Below the pieces are notes generated by a model. The model had not been told where the DNA came from. It did not search any database and saw nothing but the letters and a program-made list of their open reading frames with translations. Shown here piece after piece: positions 1 through 6,700 of a DNA stretch of 24,168 bases. Source of the DNA: a virus; the IMG/VR virus record IMGVR_UViG_3300003690_000085, positions 1 through 24,168 of that record, one strand, 5' to 3'. Position numbers and translations under genes: made by a program. Within the stretch, counting starts at the first letter, position 1. Each line of letters begins with the position of its first letter.

Positions 1-401
1 GTAATGTTGTTACAAACGATTTCGATACTGATAATGCTTGGACACAATCATCTGATGTTAGAAAGAAAAAGAATATAAAAGATGCAGAGTTAGGTCTTGA
101 GTTTGTTAATGATTTGAGACCTGTTACTTATCAATGGAAACCGAACTACGACTTTCCTAAAGATTTTGCTGAGTATAGTGAAGAAAATCGTATGAATCTT
201 GATGTGACGATGCATGGAATGGTAGCTCAGGAAGTGAAAGAGGCTATAGATAAATCGGGTGTTGAAAGATTTGGAGGATGGAAAGAAGATGAAGATGGAT
301 GCCAAAGATTAAGTAAAGAAATGTTTGTATTTCCACTTATCAAAGCAGTCCAAGAATTATCACAACAAGTAGAAGATTTAAAGAAACAAATTAATAAATA
401 G
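1..401 (+). CDS. Tail fibre/spike protein, C-terminal S74 chaperone domain (5' partial)
   Basis: The reading frame is open from the window edge (first full codon at 3) to the stop at 399-401, so only the C-terminal ~132 residues are present. They match the intramolecular chaperone of peptidase S74 proteins: a Ser-Ser-Asp-x-Arg motif at 48-62, then a Lys-rich IKDAELGLEFV helix and LRPVTYQWK, ending in a coiled coil. In this family (endosialidase tail spikes, phage appendage proteins) the domain trimerises the fibre and then cleaves itself off at the conserved Ser-Asp. The fibre body and receptor-binding part lie upstream of the window. A TTG or ATG inside the frame is not the start, because the S74 motif lies upstream of them. 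Confidence 0.85.
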   Translation, partial: NVVTNDFDTDNAWTQSSDVRKKKNIKDAELGLEFVNDLRPVTYQWKPNYDFPKDFAEYSEENRMNLDVTMHGMVAQEVKEAIDKSGVERFGGWKEDEDGCQRLSKEMFVFPLIKAVQELSQQVEDLKKQINK

Positions 402-409
402 GAATTAAT

Positions 410-781
410 ATGCATAATTATAAAGCATTAAAAGCGGCAAGTAAAGCATCAGTTCAGAAAGTCAAAGTAGTTGATATATCTGCTGTAGAAGCTGTAGAAG
501 AAGTCAAATACAAAGACGGTGATGACATACCTGAAGGCAAAGAAGTTGGTGATGTAAAGGTTTATCAAGTCCATGCTCAATCAGAACGGTCTCACGAAGA
601 ACTACAAGTAGTCTGTAAGTGTTATAATGCTCAGACTGGCGAAGCTAAAGATGACTCTGTGAAGGCTTATTCACTTTCAGATGTGAAGCGTGAAATAGAC
701 CGCTGTAAAGCAGATGTTGTAAGAATAGAAGCTCATCAAGCCGAATGGGAACAGCTTGAAACAGATTTAAAAGCTCTTTAG
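410..781 (+). CDS. Hypothetical protein, 123 aa
   Basis: The ATG follows an AGGAATTAAT ribosome site eight bases after the tail-fibre stop, so the two genes are probably co-transcribed. The protein is hydrophilic and rich in Lys, Glu and Val, with no signal peptide or membrane segment. Its middle holds a beta-rich stretch (VKVYQVHAQSE, LQVVCKCYNAQTG) and its last 45 residues form a likely helix with heptad-like spacing. I do not recognise the family. The position right after a fibre gene allows a tail accessory or chaperone role, but nothing in the sequence proves it. The stop shares one base with the GTG of the next gene (TAGTG). Confidence 0.7.
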   Translation: MHNYKALKAASKASVQKVKVVDISAVEAVEEVKYKDGDDIPEGKEVGDVKVYQVHAQSERSHEELQVVCKCYNAQTGEAKDDSVKAYSLSDVKREIDRCKADVVRIEAHQAEWEQLETDLKAL

Positions 782-1473
782 TGAATCAGAAAAATGGAGT
801 TCAAGTTCATACGCTCCCTTCTGTTATTATGATGGAGGCTCAGTTATCTGAGGATATGGTTGTTACTTTAAATAGTTATTTGAATAAACTTCTGAAGGAC
901 AAAGAAAGACCTTCTCATTCTGATAAGCTAGTAGGACAGATACATCAAGGCGAGCAACTTAAAATGAATGAAAATGATAAAGAACTTCAAGATTTTGGAC
1001 AATTAATTTGTCAGATGGGAGCTGATTATATAAATAATTTTGGTCAAATAACAGGTTCGACAATGAAACCAAAGACGGTGAATATTGATGAATTATGGTC
1101 AGTTCACTCTTACGAGGGTGACTACAATCCCATACATGACCACGGCACTAAGACTATCATGGGTATTAGCGTAACCTGTTGGACTAAAGTGCCTAAACAG
1201 ATAGGACAGAAAGGAGAGGTCTCACATAATAAAGAGTACACCCTATATGGCGACTCAGGTGATTGTGATGGCTTTCTGGCGTTCACCTATGGGCGCAATG
1301 AGATACTTAATGTGGATAGATTAAGGCCGCCACAGTCGGCTACAATACAGCCAAAGGTAGGTAGATTATTAATGTTTCCTTCTTGGATGCAACATATGGT
1401 TTATCCTTTCTTTGGTGAAGGTGAGCGTAGAACAGTAGCGGCGAATTTAAACTGTTGGGATATGAAAGAATGA
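781..1473 (+). CDS. Putative 2OG-Fe(II) oxygenase
   Basis: This 230-aa protein has the iron-binding pattern of 2-oxoglutarate-dependent dioxygenases: H119 and H121 around D120 in YNPIHDHGT, H205 in MQHMVYPF, and R216/R217 in the following ERRTVAANL strand as the 2OG-binding arginine. The spacing and the YNPxHxH form fit the double-stranded beta-helix family common in aquatic phages. The enzymes couple decarboxylation of 2-oxoglutarate to hydroxylation of a protein or nucleic-acid substrate; the substrate here is unknown. The start is GTG at 781, overlapping the previous stop by one base. Its place between a tail fibre and membrane genes suggests that it could modify a virion protein, which is inference. 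Confidence 0.75.
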   Translation: MNQKNGVQVHTLPSVIMMEAQLSEDMVVTLNSYLNKLLKDKERPSHSDKLVGQIHQGEQLKMNENDKELQDFGQLICQMGADYINNFGQITGSTMKPKTVNIDELWSVHSYEGDYNPIHDHGTKTIMGISVTCWTKVPKQIGQKGEVSHNKEYTLYGDSGDCDGFLAFTYGRNEILNVDRLRPPQSATIQPKVGRLLMFPSWMQHMVYPFFGEGERRTVAANLNCWDMKE

Positions 1474-1491
1474 GTAAAATAGGAAACGAAA

Positions 1492-1812
1492 ATGGGTAAA
1501 GCATTCATGTGGGGATTTATAGGATTTTTAGGTGGATTAATTTTCACCGAACTAACCGATGGTAAACCTGCTGAAAAAGTAGATTACAATAGAATGTATT
1601 TTAATACAAGAGTCATCTATAGACCTTATCCTAATTATCATTATTATGATTATGGCAGACCTGACACCTTTAATAATCAAAGACCTAATAACAATGGTGG
1701 GCATAGAAGTAGTAGAGATGGTGGTGGAACAACAAGAACAACTCCTACAGTAGAACGTGGTGAAACGCATACTGGTGGTAACGTACCTCAAAATGACAGG
1801 AAGAAAAATTGA
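1492..1812 (+). CDS. Small membrane-anchored protein with Asn/Gly/Thr-rich tail
   Basis: The ATG follows AGGAAACGAAA. Residues 4-20 are a hydrophobic segment with Gly spacing (FMWGFIGFLGGLIF), most likely a membrane anchor. A Tyr/Pro/Arg-rich stretch follows (residues ~42-56), then a low-complexity tail of Asn, Gly, Arg and Thr with no predicted fold. It has no lipobox cysteine. The length is 106 aa. The family is not recognised; it may belong to the envelope-acting group of small genes downstream. Its last 20 bases overlap the next gene. Confidence 0.65.
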   Translation: MGKAFMWGFIGFLGGLIFTELTDGKPAEKVDYNRMYFNTRVIYRPYPNYHYYDYGRPDTFNNQRPNNNGGHRSSRDGGGTTRTTPTVERGETHTGGNVPQNDRKKN

Positions 1813-2113
1813 ATCAGAAATTTGGAAATTTATATGCGAGGGAATCGCTTCACTTGTTGGAATGTGGTATGTACTTCAAGCAGATATACAAGAAGCTAAA
1901 GAGTTACCTGTGCCTTTATCGTTATTCTCTCAGGAGTATCCGAGTAAGGGCATTAGTGATTTCAACTGGAGTCCATCCTATGAACAGTATAAACAGCAGG
2001 TAGGTAACCTTCAAGAAAACCAAGATGACCTTTACGAGACTATTGAAGGATTACAAGAAGAGCTTGAAAAATTAAAACAACAAGTTGTTAACCTTAGAAT
2101 TGCAGTTCAATGA
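1793..2113 (+). CDS. Small protein with one hydrophobic segment and C-terminal coiled coil
   Basis: I place the start at the ATG at 1793 (MTGRKIESEIWK, 106 aa), not at the GTG at 1757, which would lie deep in the previous gene. Residues ~11-28 are moderately hydrophobic (FICEGIASLVGMWYVLQ) and could cross or lie on the membrane. Residues ~60-103 are a strong coiled coil with Leu/Gln heptads. A membrane segment plus coiled coil is seen in phage spanins, holin partners and tail chaperones, but no specific family is recognised. Its TGA overlaps the next ATG (ATGA), so translation is probably coupled. Confidence 0.65.
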   Translation: MTGRKIESEIWKFICEGIASLVGMWYVLQADIQEAKELPVPLSLFSQEYPSKGISDFNWSPSYEQYKQQVGNLQENQDDLYETIEGLQEELEKLKQQVVNLRIAVQ

Positions 2114-2490
2114 AGTGGCTACTATTATTATCATTGGCGTTTGGTCAACCTGCTAAACAAGAAGTAAACGATGCGAATTTTTATGGAGCAATTTACAAAG
2201 GAATGCATTTAGTTCGAGTGACCGCTAAATGGTCAACGGATAATGAACAGAATTTCTATCAAGGAAAGTTTATTGTAGAAGGAGATAGTGCTTACCACGG
2301 AACTATGATAATGATACTACCTGCAAAAAATATTCCAGAGACAGTAAGAAAATTAAGACTGCGGAATTTCCCAAGTGCAGTTCTGTTTAAAAACGGTAAG
2401 AAAGTAAAAGTGTGGAAAGCAGATTTTGATGGAAATCTTGAGTTAACCACAGATGATGTTAAAAAAGCTATTGATTGGCACTCACGATAA
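2110..2490 (+). CDS. Secreted thioredoxin-like protein lacking the CxxC pair
   Basis: The 126-aa product starts with a short signal peptide (MKWLLLLSLAFGQPA). The rest follows a thioredoxin-like order: a strand LVRVTAKW (34-41), a helix where the active site would lie, a beta strand TMIMIL (65-70), then RNFPSAVLFKNGK (85-97) with P88 at the place of the cis-proline, and a final helix (115-123). Thioredoxins carry WCxxC here; this protein has W41-S-T-D-N and no cysteine at all. It therefore cannot do disulfide exchange and may be a binding or scaffold version of the fold. It overlaps the upstream gene by ATGA. The fold assignment is inference from pattern. Confidence 0.6.
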   Translation: MKWLLLLSLAFGQPAKQEVNDANFYGAIYKGMHLVRVTAKWSTDNEQNFYQGKFIVEGDSAYHGTMIMILPAKNIPETVRKLRLRNFPSAVLFKNGKKVKVWKADFDGNLELTTDDVKKAIDWHSR

Positions 2491-2542
2491 AGATATGGGA
2501 TTAAAAAGATAGATAGATTAAACAATAAACAAAGGAGTTAAA

Positions 2543-2767
2543 ATGGCTAAAACAGAAAAAGAAAAGCCTGTACTTAAGATAGACGACAAAGAATACGATA
2601 TTGAATCAATGAGCGATGAACAAAAAACAATGATAAATCATATAGCTGACCTTGATAGGAAGTTGAAATCAAGTGAGTTCAATCTTATTCAATTAAGGTT
2701 TGGAAAGCAAGCTTTTGCAGATGCTTTAAAAGCTTCTATTGATGCAGGTGATAGTAAAGAAGAATAA
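2543..2767 (+). CDS. DUF6447-like phage protein, 74 aa
   Basis: A good AAAGGAG site precedes the ATG. The protein opens with a beta hairpin (LKIDDKEYDIESMS) followed by a long helical hairpin (DEQKTMINHIADLDRKLK and a second helix that contains FGKQAFADALKASI). This 'x-I-x-g-x-xYd..lS.eqk..i..i..l' layout matches the small phage family I know as DUF6447, whose function is unknown. No membrane segment is present. It opens the group of genes that leads into the lysis cassette. Confidence 0.6.
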   Translation: MAKTEKEKPVLKIDDKEYDIESMSDEQKTMINHIADLDRKLKSSEFNLIQLRFGKQAFADALKASIDAGDSKEE

Positions 2768-2782
2768 CAATGAAGACTTTAA

Positions 2783-3097
2783 ATGATTGATTCTAAAGTC
2801 TTTAGTCTATATGCTGAATATGGTGCAATTGGAATAATAGTAGTTTTATTTGTTATGATGATAATGAATTTGATTAAAAGCCAGAAATTGCAGAATGAAG
2901 ATTTAGATAGGATTAGACAGTCAATCGTTAAGGCTGAGACTAAGATGGGTAACGTAGAAGGAATCGTATTAAAGATGCTAGACCGATGGAATAGAAGTGA
3001 CGAGACCAGTCAAAGGCATAGAGAAGATATTGTAAAAGAATTGAATGATGTAACAGATGATTTAGCATATTTAAAAGGTAGGATAAATGGAAAATGA
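2783..3097 (+). CDS. Membrane protein with cytoplasmic/periplasmic coiled coil (holin- or spanin-like)
   Basis: The 104-aa protein has one transmembrane helix at residues ~14-31 (AIGIIVVLFVMMIMNLI) and a long charged helix afterwards (35-104) with heptad character. This resembles the small N-in anchored proteins of phage lysis cassettes (Rz-like inner spanin or holin accessory). The genes next to it, including an endolysin 600 bases downstream, support a lysis role. No strong Shine-Dalgarno is visible before the ATG, so it may depend on read-through from upstream translation. The TGA overlaps the next ATG (ATGA). Confidence 0.65.
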   Translation: MIDSKVFSLYAEYGAIGIIVVLFVMMIMNLIKSQKLQNEDLDRIRQSIVKAETKMGNVEGIVLKMLDRWNRSDETSQRHREDIVKELNDVTDDLAYLKGRINGK

Positions 3098-3351
3098 ATA
3101 GAGCTGAAATAGAAAAATGGCGTATTAATGTTGATAGTAGACTTGAAGAGTTAACTGTTATCAACGCTAAACAAAGTAGTGAAGTTAGTCATATTAAAGA
3201 AACTACTGACGAAATTAAAAGCTTAGTCAAAGAACAAAATGGTAGAGTGAGGATTTTAGAATCATCCGTATCTAAAATACAGGGAATAGGTGCTATGTTT
3301 GTTGTTGTATTTGGCTCTTTAATAAGTTGGTTATTTAAAGGAGATTCGTAA
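3094..3351 (+). CDS. XhlA-like holin-associated protein
   Basis: This 85-aa protein has a coiled-coil N-terminal half (RINVDSRLEELTV to VRILESSVSKIQ) and a single C-terminal membrane helix (residues ~64-80, IGAMFVVVFGSLISWLF) with a short basic/acidic tail. That topology matches the haemolysin XhlA family, which works with a holin to release endolysin and permeabilise the membrane. The neighbouring holin-like genes and the endolysin agree. It overlaps its upstream neighbour by ATGA and shares one base with the next gene (TAATG). Confidence 0.65.
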   Translation: MNRAEIEKWRINVDSRLEELTVINAKQSSEVSHIKETTDEIKSLVKEQNGRVRILESSVSKIQGIGAMFVVVFGSLISWLFKGDS

Positions 3352-3542
3352 TGAGTGAGTTTGTAAGTGTAATTTCAAGTAACTATGTAGGTATTTTATC
3401 AGCTGCTGCAAGTATTGTTGGTGGATTTGCTGTTATAGCATCTATGACACCCAACAAGAGCGACGATAGAATCGTACAAATGATTTTAGATGTTGTCAAT
3501 TTCTTTGGAGCTAATTTTGGTAAGGCTTCAAATAATAAATAA
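3351..3542 (+). CDS. Putative holin, 63 aa
   Basis: The short protein has a hydrophobic segment at residues ~12-32 (GILSAAASIVGGFAVIASM), a Pro-Asn-Lys turn with acidic residues, and a second, amphipathic hydrophobic helix (VQMILDVVNFFGANFG). Small size, a hydrophobic pair and a charged end fit a class II-like holin that forms the membrane lesion for the endolysin. The assignment rests on topology and on the lysis neighbourhood, since holins have little sequence conservation. The start is set by the TAATG overlap and a GGAGATTCGTA site. Confidence 0.6.
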   Translation: MSEFVSVISSNYVGILSAAASIVGGFAVIASMTPNKSDDRIVQMILDVVNFFGANFGKASNNK

Positions 3543-3554
3543 CAAGGAAGAGTA

Positions 3555-3707
3555 ATGTTAAAAAGAATAATACAGCGAATGGTTAAAAAACTAGGTATGG
3601 TTGGCCTATTGATGATGATAGGTGATTATGCGGTAGGTGCAACTAAATCTAAAAAAGATGATGAAGTTTGGGAAGAGGTAAAGATGTTATTGGAGAGCTT
3701 TAAGTAA
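3555..3707 (+). CDS. Small membrane protein, 50 aa, lysis cassette
   Basis: This short frame starts at an ATG after AAGGAAGAGTA and ends at 3705-3707, where its TAA overlaps the ATG of the endolysin (TAATG). It encodes a basic N-terminus (MLKRIIQRMVKKLG), a hydrophobic stretch at residues ~14-29 (GMVGLLMMIGDYAVGA) and an acidic amphipathic C-terminal helix. A basic amphipathic start plus a short hydrophobic segment is typical of holin or antiholin partners. Good ribosome site, stop-start overlap and lack of any gap on either side make it a likely gene although it is very short. Confidence 0.65.
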   Translation: MLKRIIQRMVKKLGMVGLLMMIGDYAVGATKSKKDDEVWEEVKMLLESFK

Positions 3708-4099
3708 TGCCTCGCTTTGGAAGTCGTTCCATAAACAGGCTAAAAACGTGCGACCAGAAATTACAAGAACTATTCTACGAGGTAGTTAAGCATTTCGATT
3801 GTTCCATTATCGAGGGGAATAGAGGAGAAGAGCGTCAGAATAAAGCCTATGCTGACGGCAAGAGTAAGGTTAAGTATCCGAATGGTAAACATAATAAGTT
3901 TCCCTCTGTTGCTGTTGACGTGGCTCCTTATCCTATTGATTGGAGTGACCGCGATAGGTTCCATTATTTTGGTGGCTTTGTGCTCGGAGTGGCGAAACAG
4001 ATGGGTATGAACATTCGTTGGGGTGGAGACTGGAATCAAGATACAGAGACTAAAGATAATAAGTTTGACGACTTAGTACACTTTGAGATAAAAGAGTAA
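3707..4099 (+). CDS. Endolysin, M15 family peptidase
   Basis: The 130-aa protein carries the M15 D-Ala-D-Ala carboxypeptidase / L-Ala-D-Glu peptidase signature: a GNRGEERQNKAYADGKSK segment (37-54), zinc ligands H62 and D71 in HNKFPSVAVD, catalytic D122 and the third ligand H125 in DDLVHFE. The RWGGDW motif (104-109) is typical of the phage endolysin branch. It cuts the peptide part of peptidoglycan to lyse the host. It has no signal peptide, so it would need the holins encoded just upstream. All catalytic residues are present and the length is normal for a single-domain enzyme. Confidence 0.88.
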   Translation: MPRFGSRSINRLKTCDQKLQELFYEVVKHFDCSIIEGNRGEERQNKAYADGKSKVKYPNGKHNKFPSVAVDVAPYPIDWSDRDRFHYFGGFVLGVAKQMGMNIRWGGDWNQDTETKDNKFDDLVHFEIKE

Positions 4100-6508
4100 A
4101 TGCCAAAACAGTTTTATAAACTAAATGATTTCACTGGAGGTCTTAACTTAATAAGAGATGCTAGAGATATATCTCCTACCGAGCTTACTCAGGCTGATAA
4201 CCTTAGTCTTGGAGTTGCTGGTAGCGTAAGTACTGCTAATGAAATATACGGTACTGGTGGTGGTCTAAGTCCAGCGGATATATATGCTTTCCCCGGTGGT
4301 GGATTGCACTATTTTGAAACCGACAAGGAAGGTTCTACCAATGGAAGGGATTCCGGGGAGAGATGGACTGCTGCCTTAGATTCAAGAACAGCTCAACTAT
4401 CGTTACTGGGTGATGTAACTGGAGCAAAAGCCACAGTAACGGATATGGGAACAATTACTACAGTGAGTTATGGTGCAAATATTCTTCAATTTGGCGGTAC
4501 AGTAATTTCAGCGGGGACTAGTGGTGGTTCAATTTTATTTAAAGACAATTTTAAAGAGGGTGATGTAGTTAGAATAACCGGGTGCTCAGATACCGCTGCT
4601 AATAATAGAATTGTAAGAATTTCAAACATTTCCTCTGGCGCGGGACAAACTTTGAACACAGGTACAGCATTTACCACGGAAGCATCTGAGGCAGGAAGTC
4701 CAGCCCTCGAAAGATTGGCAGATGGTGTATTCTTTTCTTCTGACGATATGCTAAGAGTGGCGGATGGTGCTTTCAATTCCGGGTTAAAGAGACAACAATA
4801 TGGATATATACAGCAGATTCATTTTGATGATGGTGGTGATGCTAAGGATAGTTACGATGGTTGGTATGCAAATGATTGCGACCTATCCCCACCCACAGTT
4901 TTATTAATACACGCTTCTTCTTATGCGGCAGATGGAACAGGGTTTCATTTAAACATTACACATCCAGCTACCGATAGCGATACTATTGGACAATTTGCAG
5001 CTAAGACATACCAGATAGCCGGTACTTTTATTTATATGGGTGACCAAGAGTCCAAACTTTACATTCCATCAGCCAACAATGTTTTTACAACGGCGTCTGG
5101 TGATTATGTAGATATAGACGTAAATGCTTCTCCGGCATACGATGAAAGAATTACTGGCTCCAGAGTGTACATAAGGCCCGATGGAACCAATGAGCCTTGG
5201 TCTTTACTACTCGACATAAGCATGAAAGACGGTTGTAGGACGGGAATGGATGATGAATATAAAGCATGGGCAATTGGAAGCGATGCTACAGAGGCTGGTG
5301 TAGATACATTAGTACTAACATCTGAAAACCTTGAAACGTACACTATCTTAAATGGCTTTAGTCCTGATGAATTTTCGATAACATTGTCAGTAGCTGGTGA
5401 GGGTTATAAAGATGCGATTATAGCAAATAGGAGAGTGTTTGTTTGTAATGTTCAGATGGTTGCCGAGAGCCAAAGCTACTATTCAACTCTTCGTAGGATG
5501 CGCGATAGAATTATGTATACGCCCCCCGGCAAGTTTGAAACATTCCCGCGCAGTTTCTTTATTGATGTGGTTAAGGGAGATTCAGACGAGTATACGGCCC
5601 TAGCAACTTATGGTGACCGTCTATTTGCATTTAAAAGGCAGACCTTATATGTTATTAACATTGGGTCTCCGGCGCCAAGTAACTGGTTCTTAGAGTCTAC
5701 GGAGAGAAATAAGGGAGTAGCGTCAAGGGCTGGGGTATTTTATGGACAGGACGGTATTTTCTGGGCAAATAAATATGGGGCTTTTTTCTATGATGGGGGT
5801 AATATAACTAACCTTATTAAAGGCAAGATACCACAGAATATTTGGCAACAAAAGATAGGCTCATCAGATGCTCACCATGCTTCAGTGGCCTACCATGAAA
5901 AGACTAATAATTTATATATATTAGCGAACAACTTAGCTATTTCTGCTACATCGGATAACAATGGCGTGTATACTTATAACTTTGATAGTAAAGCGTGGGT
6001 ATGGCAAGACCAAGACGCTATGTTACAGGGTGTAGATAAAGCATTTTCTAATTTCATATCAGACGGACAGGGTGGTATTGTATTCAATACTATTGATGCC
6101 CTCTCGGCTACGGCTACAGCCCAAGGTGGTATTTCAGAAACCAGTGGTGGAGATGATGTTGATGCGACCCACTGGATTATGAAGACAAAAGATATAGATT
6201 TTGGCGACCCGGGACATATTAAAAAGGTATATGGTGTAAGGATTACATATCAATCAAGCGCCGCTCAGACTACTCCTATAGCATATGCAATAGATGGTAT
6301 AGGTAACTTTGCTAGTGCTGGCGGTGGTAACTTCACTGGTAACTTTGCTGATACAAGTGGTGTCTGGGATGTCTTGAATGCTACCGTATCGTCTCCGGTT
6401 GAATGTCAAAGTATGCAAATAAAAATTTCTAACCCGACTAATGACGGTACGATTAAAATCAATGATATATCTATTGAATATAGACCAATTCACAAGAGGG
6501 TTACTTGA
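4100..6508 (+). CDS. Tail nozzle / stabilisation-like structural protein
   Basis: The ATG directly abuts the endolysin stop. The 802-aa protein begins FYKLNDFTGGLNLIRDARDISPTELTQADN in two blocks, a start typical of phage hub and head-tail stabilisation proteins (FxGGLN...). Residues ~465-600 hold the beta-propeller-like core of that group: MRDRIMYTPPGKF, FPRSFFIDVVKGDSDEYTAL, GDRLFAFKRQTLYVI, and GVASRAGVF/GIFWANKYGAFFYDG. The last ~100 residues look like a beta-sandwich ending in ISIEYRPIHKR. The pattern resembles the P22 gp10/T7 tail-tube-type proteins of short-tailed phages. The family is inferred from pattern; structural function is likely. Confidence 0.65.
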   Translation: MPKQFYKLNDFTGGLNLIRDARDISPTELTQADNLSLGVAGSVSTANEIYGTGGGLSPADIYAFPGGGLHYFETDKEGSTNGRDSGERWTAALDSRTAQLSLLGDVTGAKATVTDMGTITTVSYGANILQFGGTVISAGTSGGSILFKDNFKEGDVVRITGCSDTAANNRIVRISNISSGAGQTLNTGTAFTTEASEAGSPALERLADGVFFSSDDMLRVADGAFNSGLKRQQYGYIQQIHFDDGGDAKDSYDGWYANDCDLSPPTVLLIHASSYAADGTGFHLNITHPATDSDTIGQFAAKTYQIAGTFIYMGDQESKLYIPSANNVFTTASGDYVDIDVNASPAYDERITGSRVYIRPDGTNEPWSLLLDISMKDGCRTGMDDEYKAWAIGSDATEAGVDTLVLTSENLETYTILNGFSPDEFSITLSVAGEGYKDAIIANRRVFVCNVQMVAESQSYYSTLRRMRDRIMYTPPGKFETFPRSFFIDVVKGDSDEYTALATYGDRLFAFKRQTLYVINIGSPAPSNWFLESTERNKGVASRAGVFYGQDGIFWANKYGAFFYDGGNITNLIKGKIPQNIWQQKIGSSDAHHASVAYHEKTNNLYILANNLAISATSDNNGVYTYNFDSKAWVWQDQDAMLQGVDKAFSNFISDGQGGIVFNTIDALSATATAQGGISETSGGDDVDATHWIMKTKDIDFGDPGHIKKVYGVRITYQSSAAQTTPIAYAIDGIGNFASAGGGNFTGNFADTSGVWDVLNATVSSPVECQSMQIKISNPTNDGTIKINDISIEYRPIHKRVT

Positions 6509-6699
6509 GTAACACAGACGTAAGACTTAGAAGACTTGAACAAACTAAAAGGACACAGGTTTCTGCGTCCACACAACAACCATCTATTACTGAGATGAGC
6601 GATGGAGATGAGCGAGTAGTATTAGCAGGTGGTAAAACATTAAGAGTGTACCGTAAAGAGTTTGGAAAACTTTGGTACATGGAATTTACAGGAATATAA
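6505..6699 (+). CDS. Small virion-associated protein, 64 aa
   Basis: The start is a TTG at 6505 that overlaps the previous TGA by four bases (TTGA) and has an AAGAGGG site upstream; no ATG is available in frame before the conserved part. An N-terminal helix (DVRLRRLEQTKRTQ) is followed by a small beta unit (DERVVLAGGKTLRVYRKEFGKLWYMEF). This arrangement is common in small phage proteins next to tail genes, possibly a trimeric coiled coil with a beta cap, but I cannot name the family. Confidence 0.6.
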   Translation: MSNTDVRLRRLEQTKRTQVSASTQQPSITEMSDGDERVVLAGGKTLRVYRKEFGKLWYMEFTGI

Positions 6700-6700
6700 A

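Noticed and set aside
1757-1792. Upstream GTG start for the coiled-coil membrane protein
   Set aside because: It would deepen the overlap with the previous gene and adds a stretch with no ribosome site; the ATG at 1793 fits better.
4486-4776. 96-aa minus-strand frame
   Set aside because: Antisense shadow in the middle of the 802-aa structural gene, without a ribosome site.
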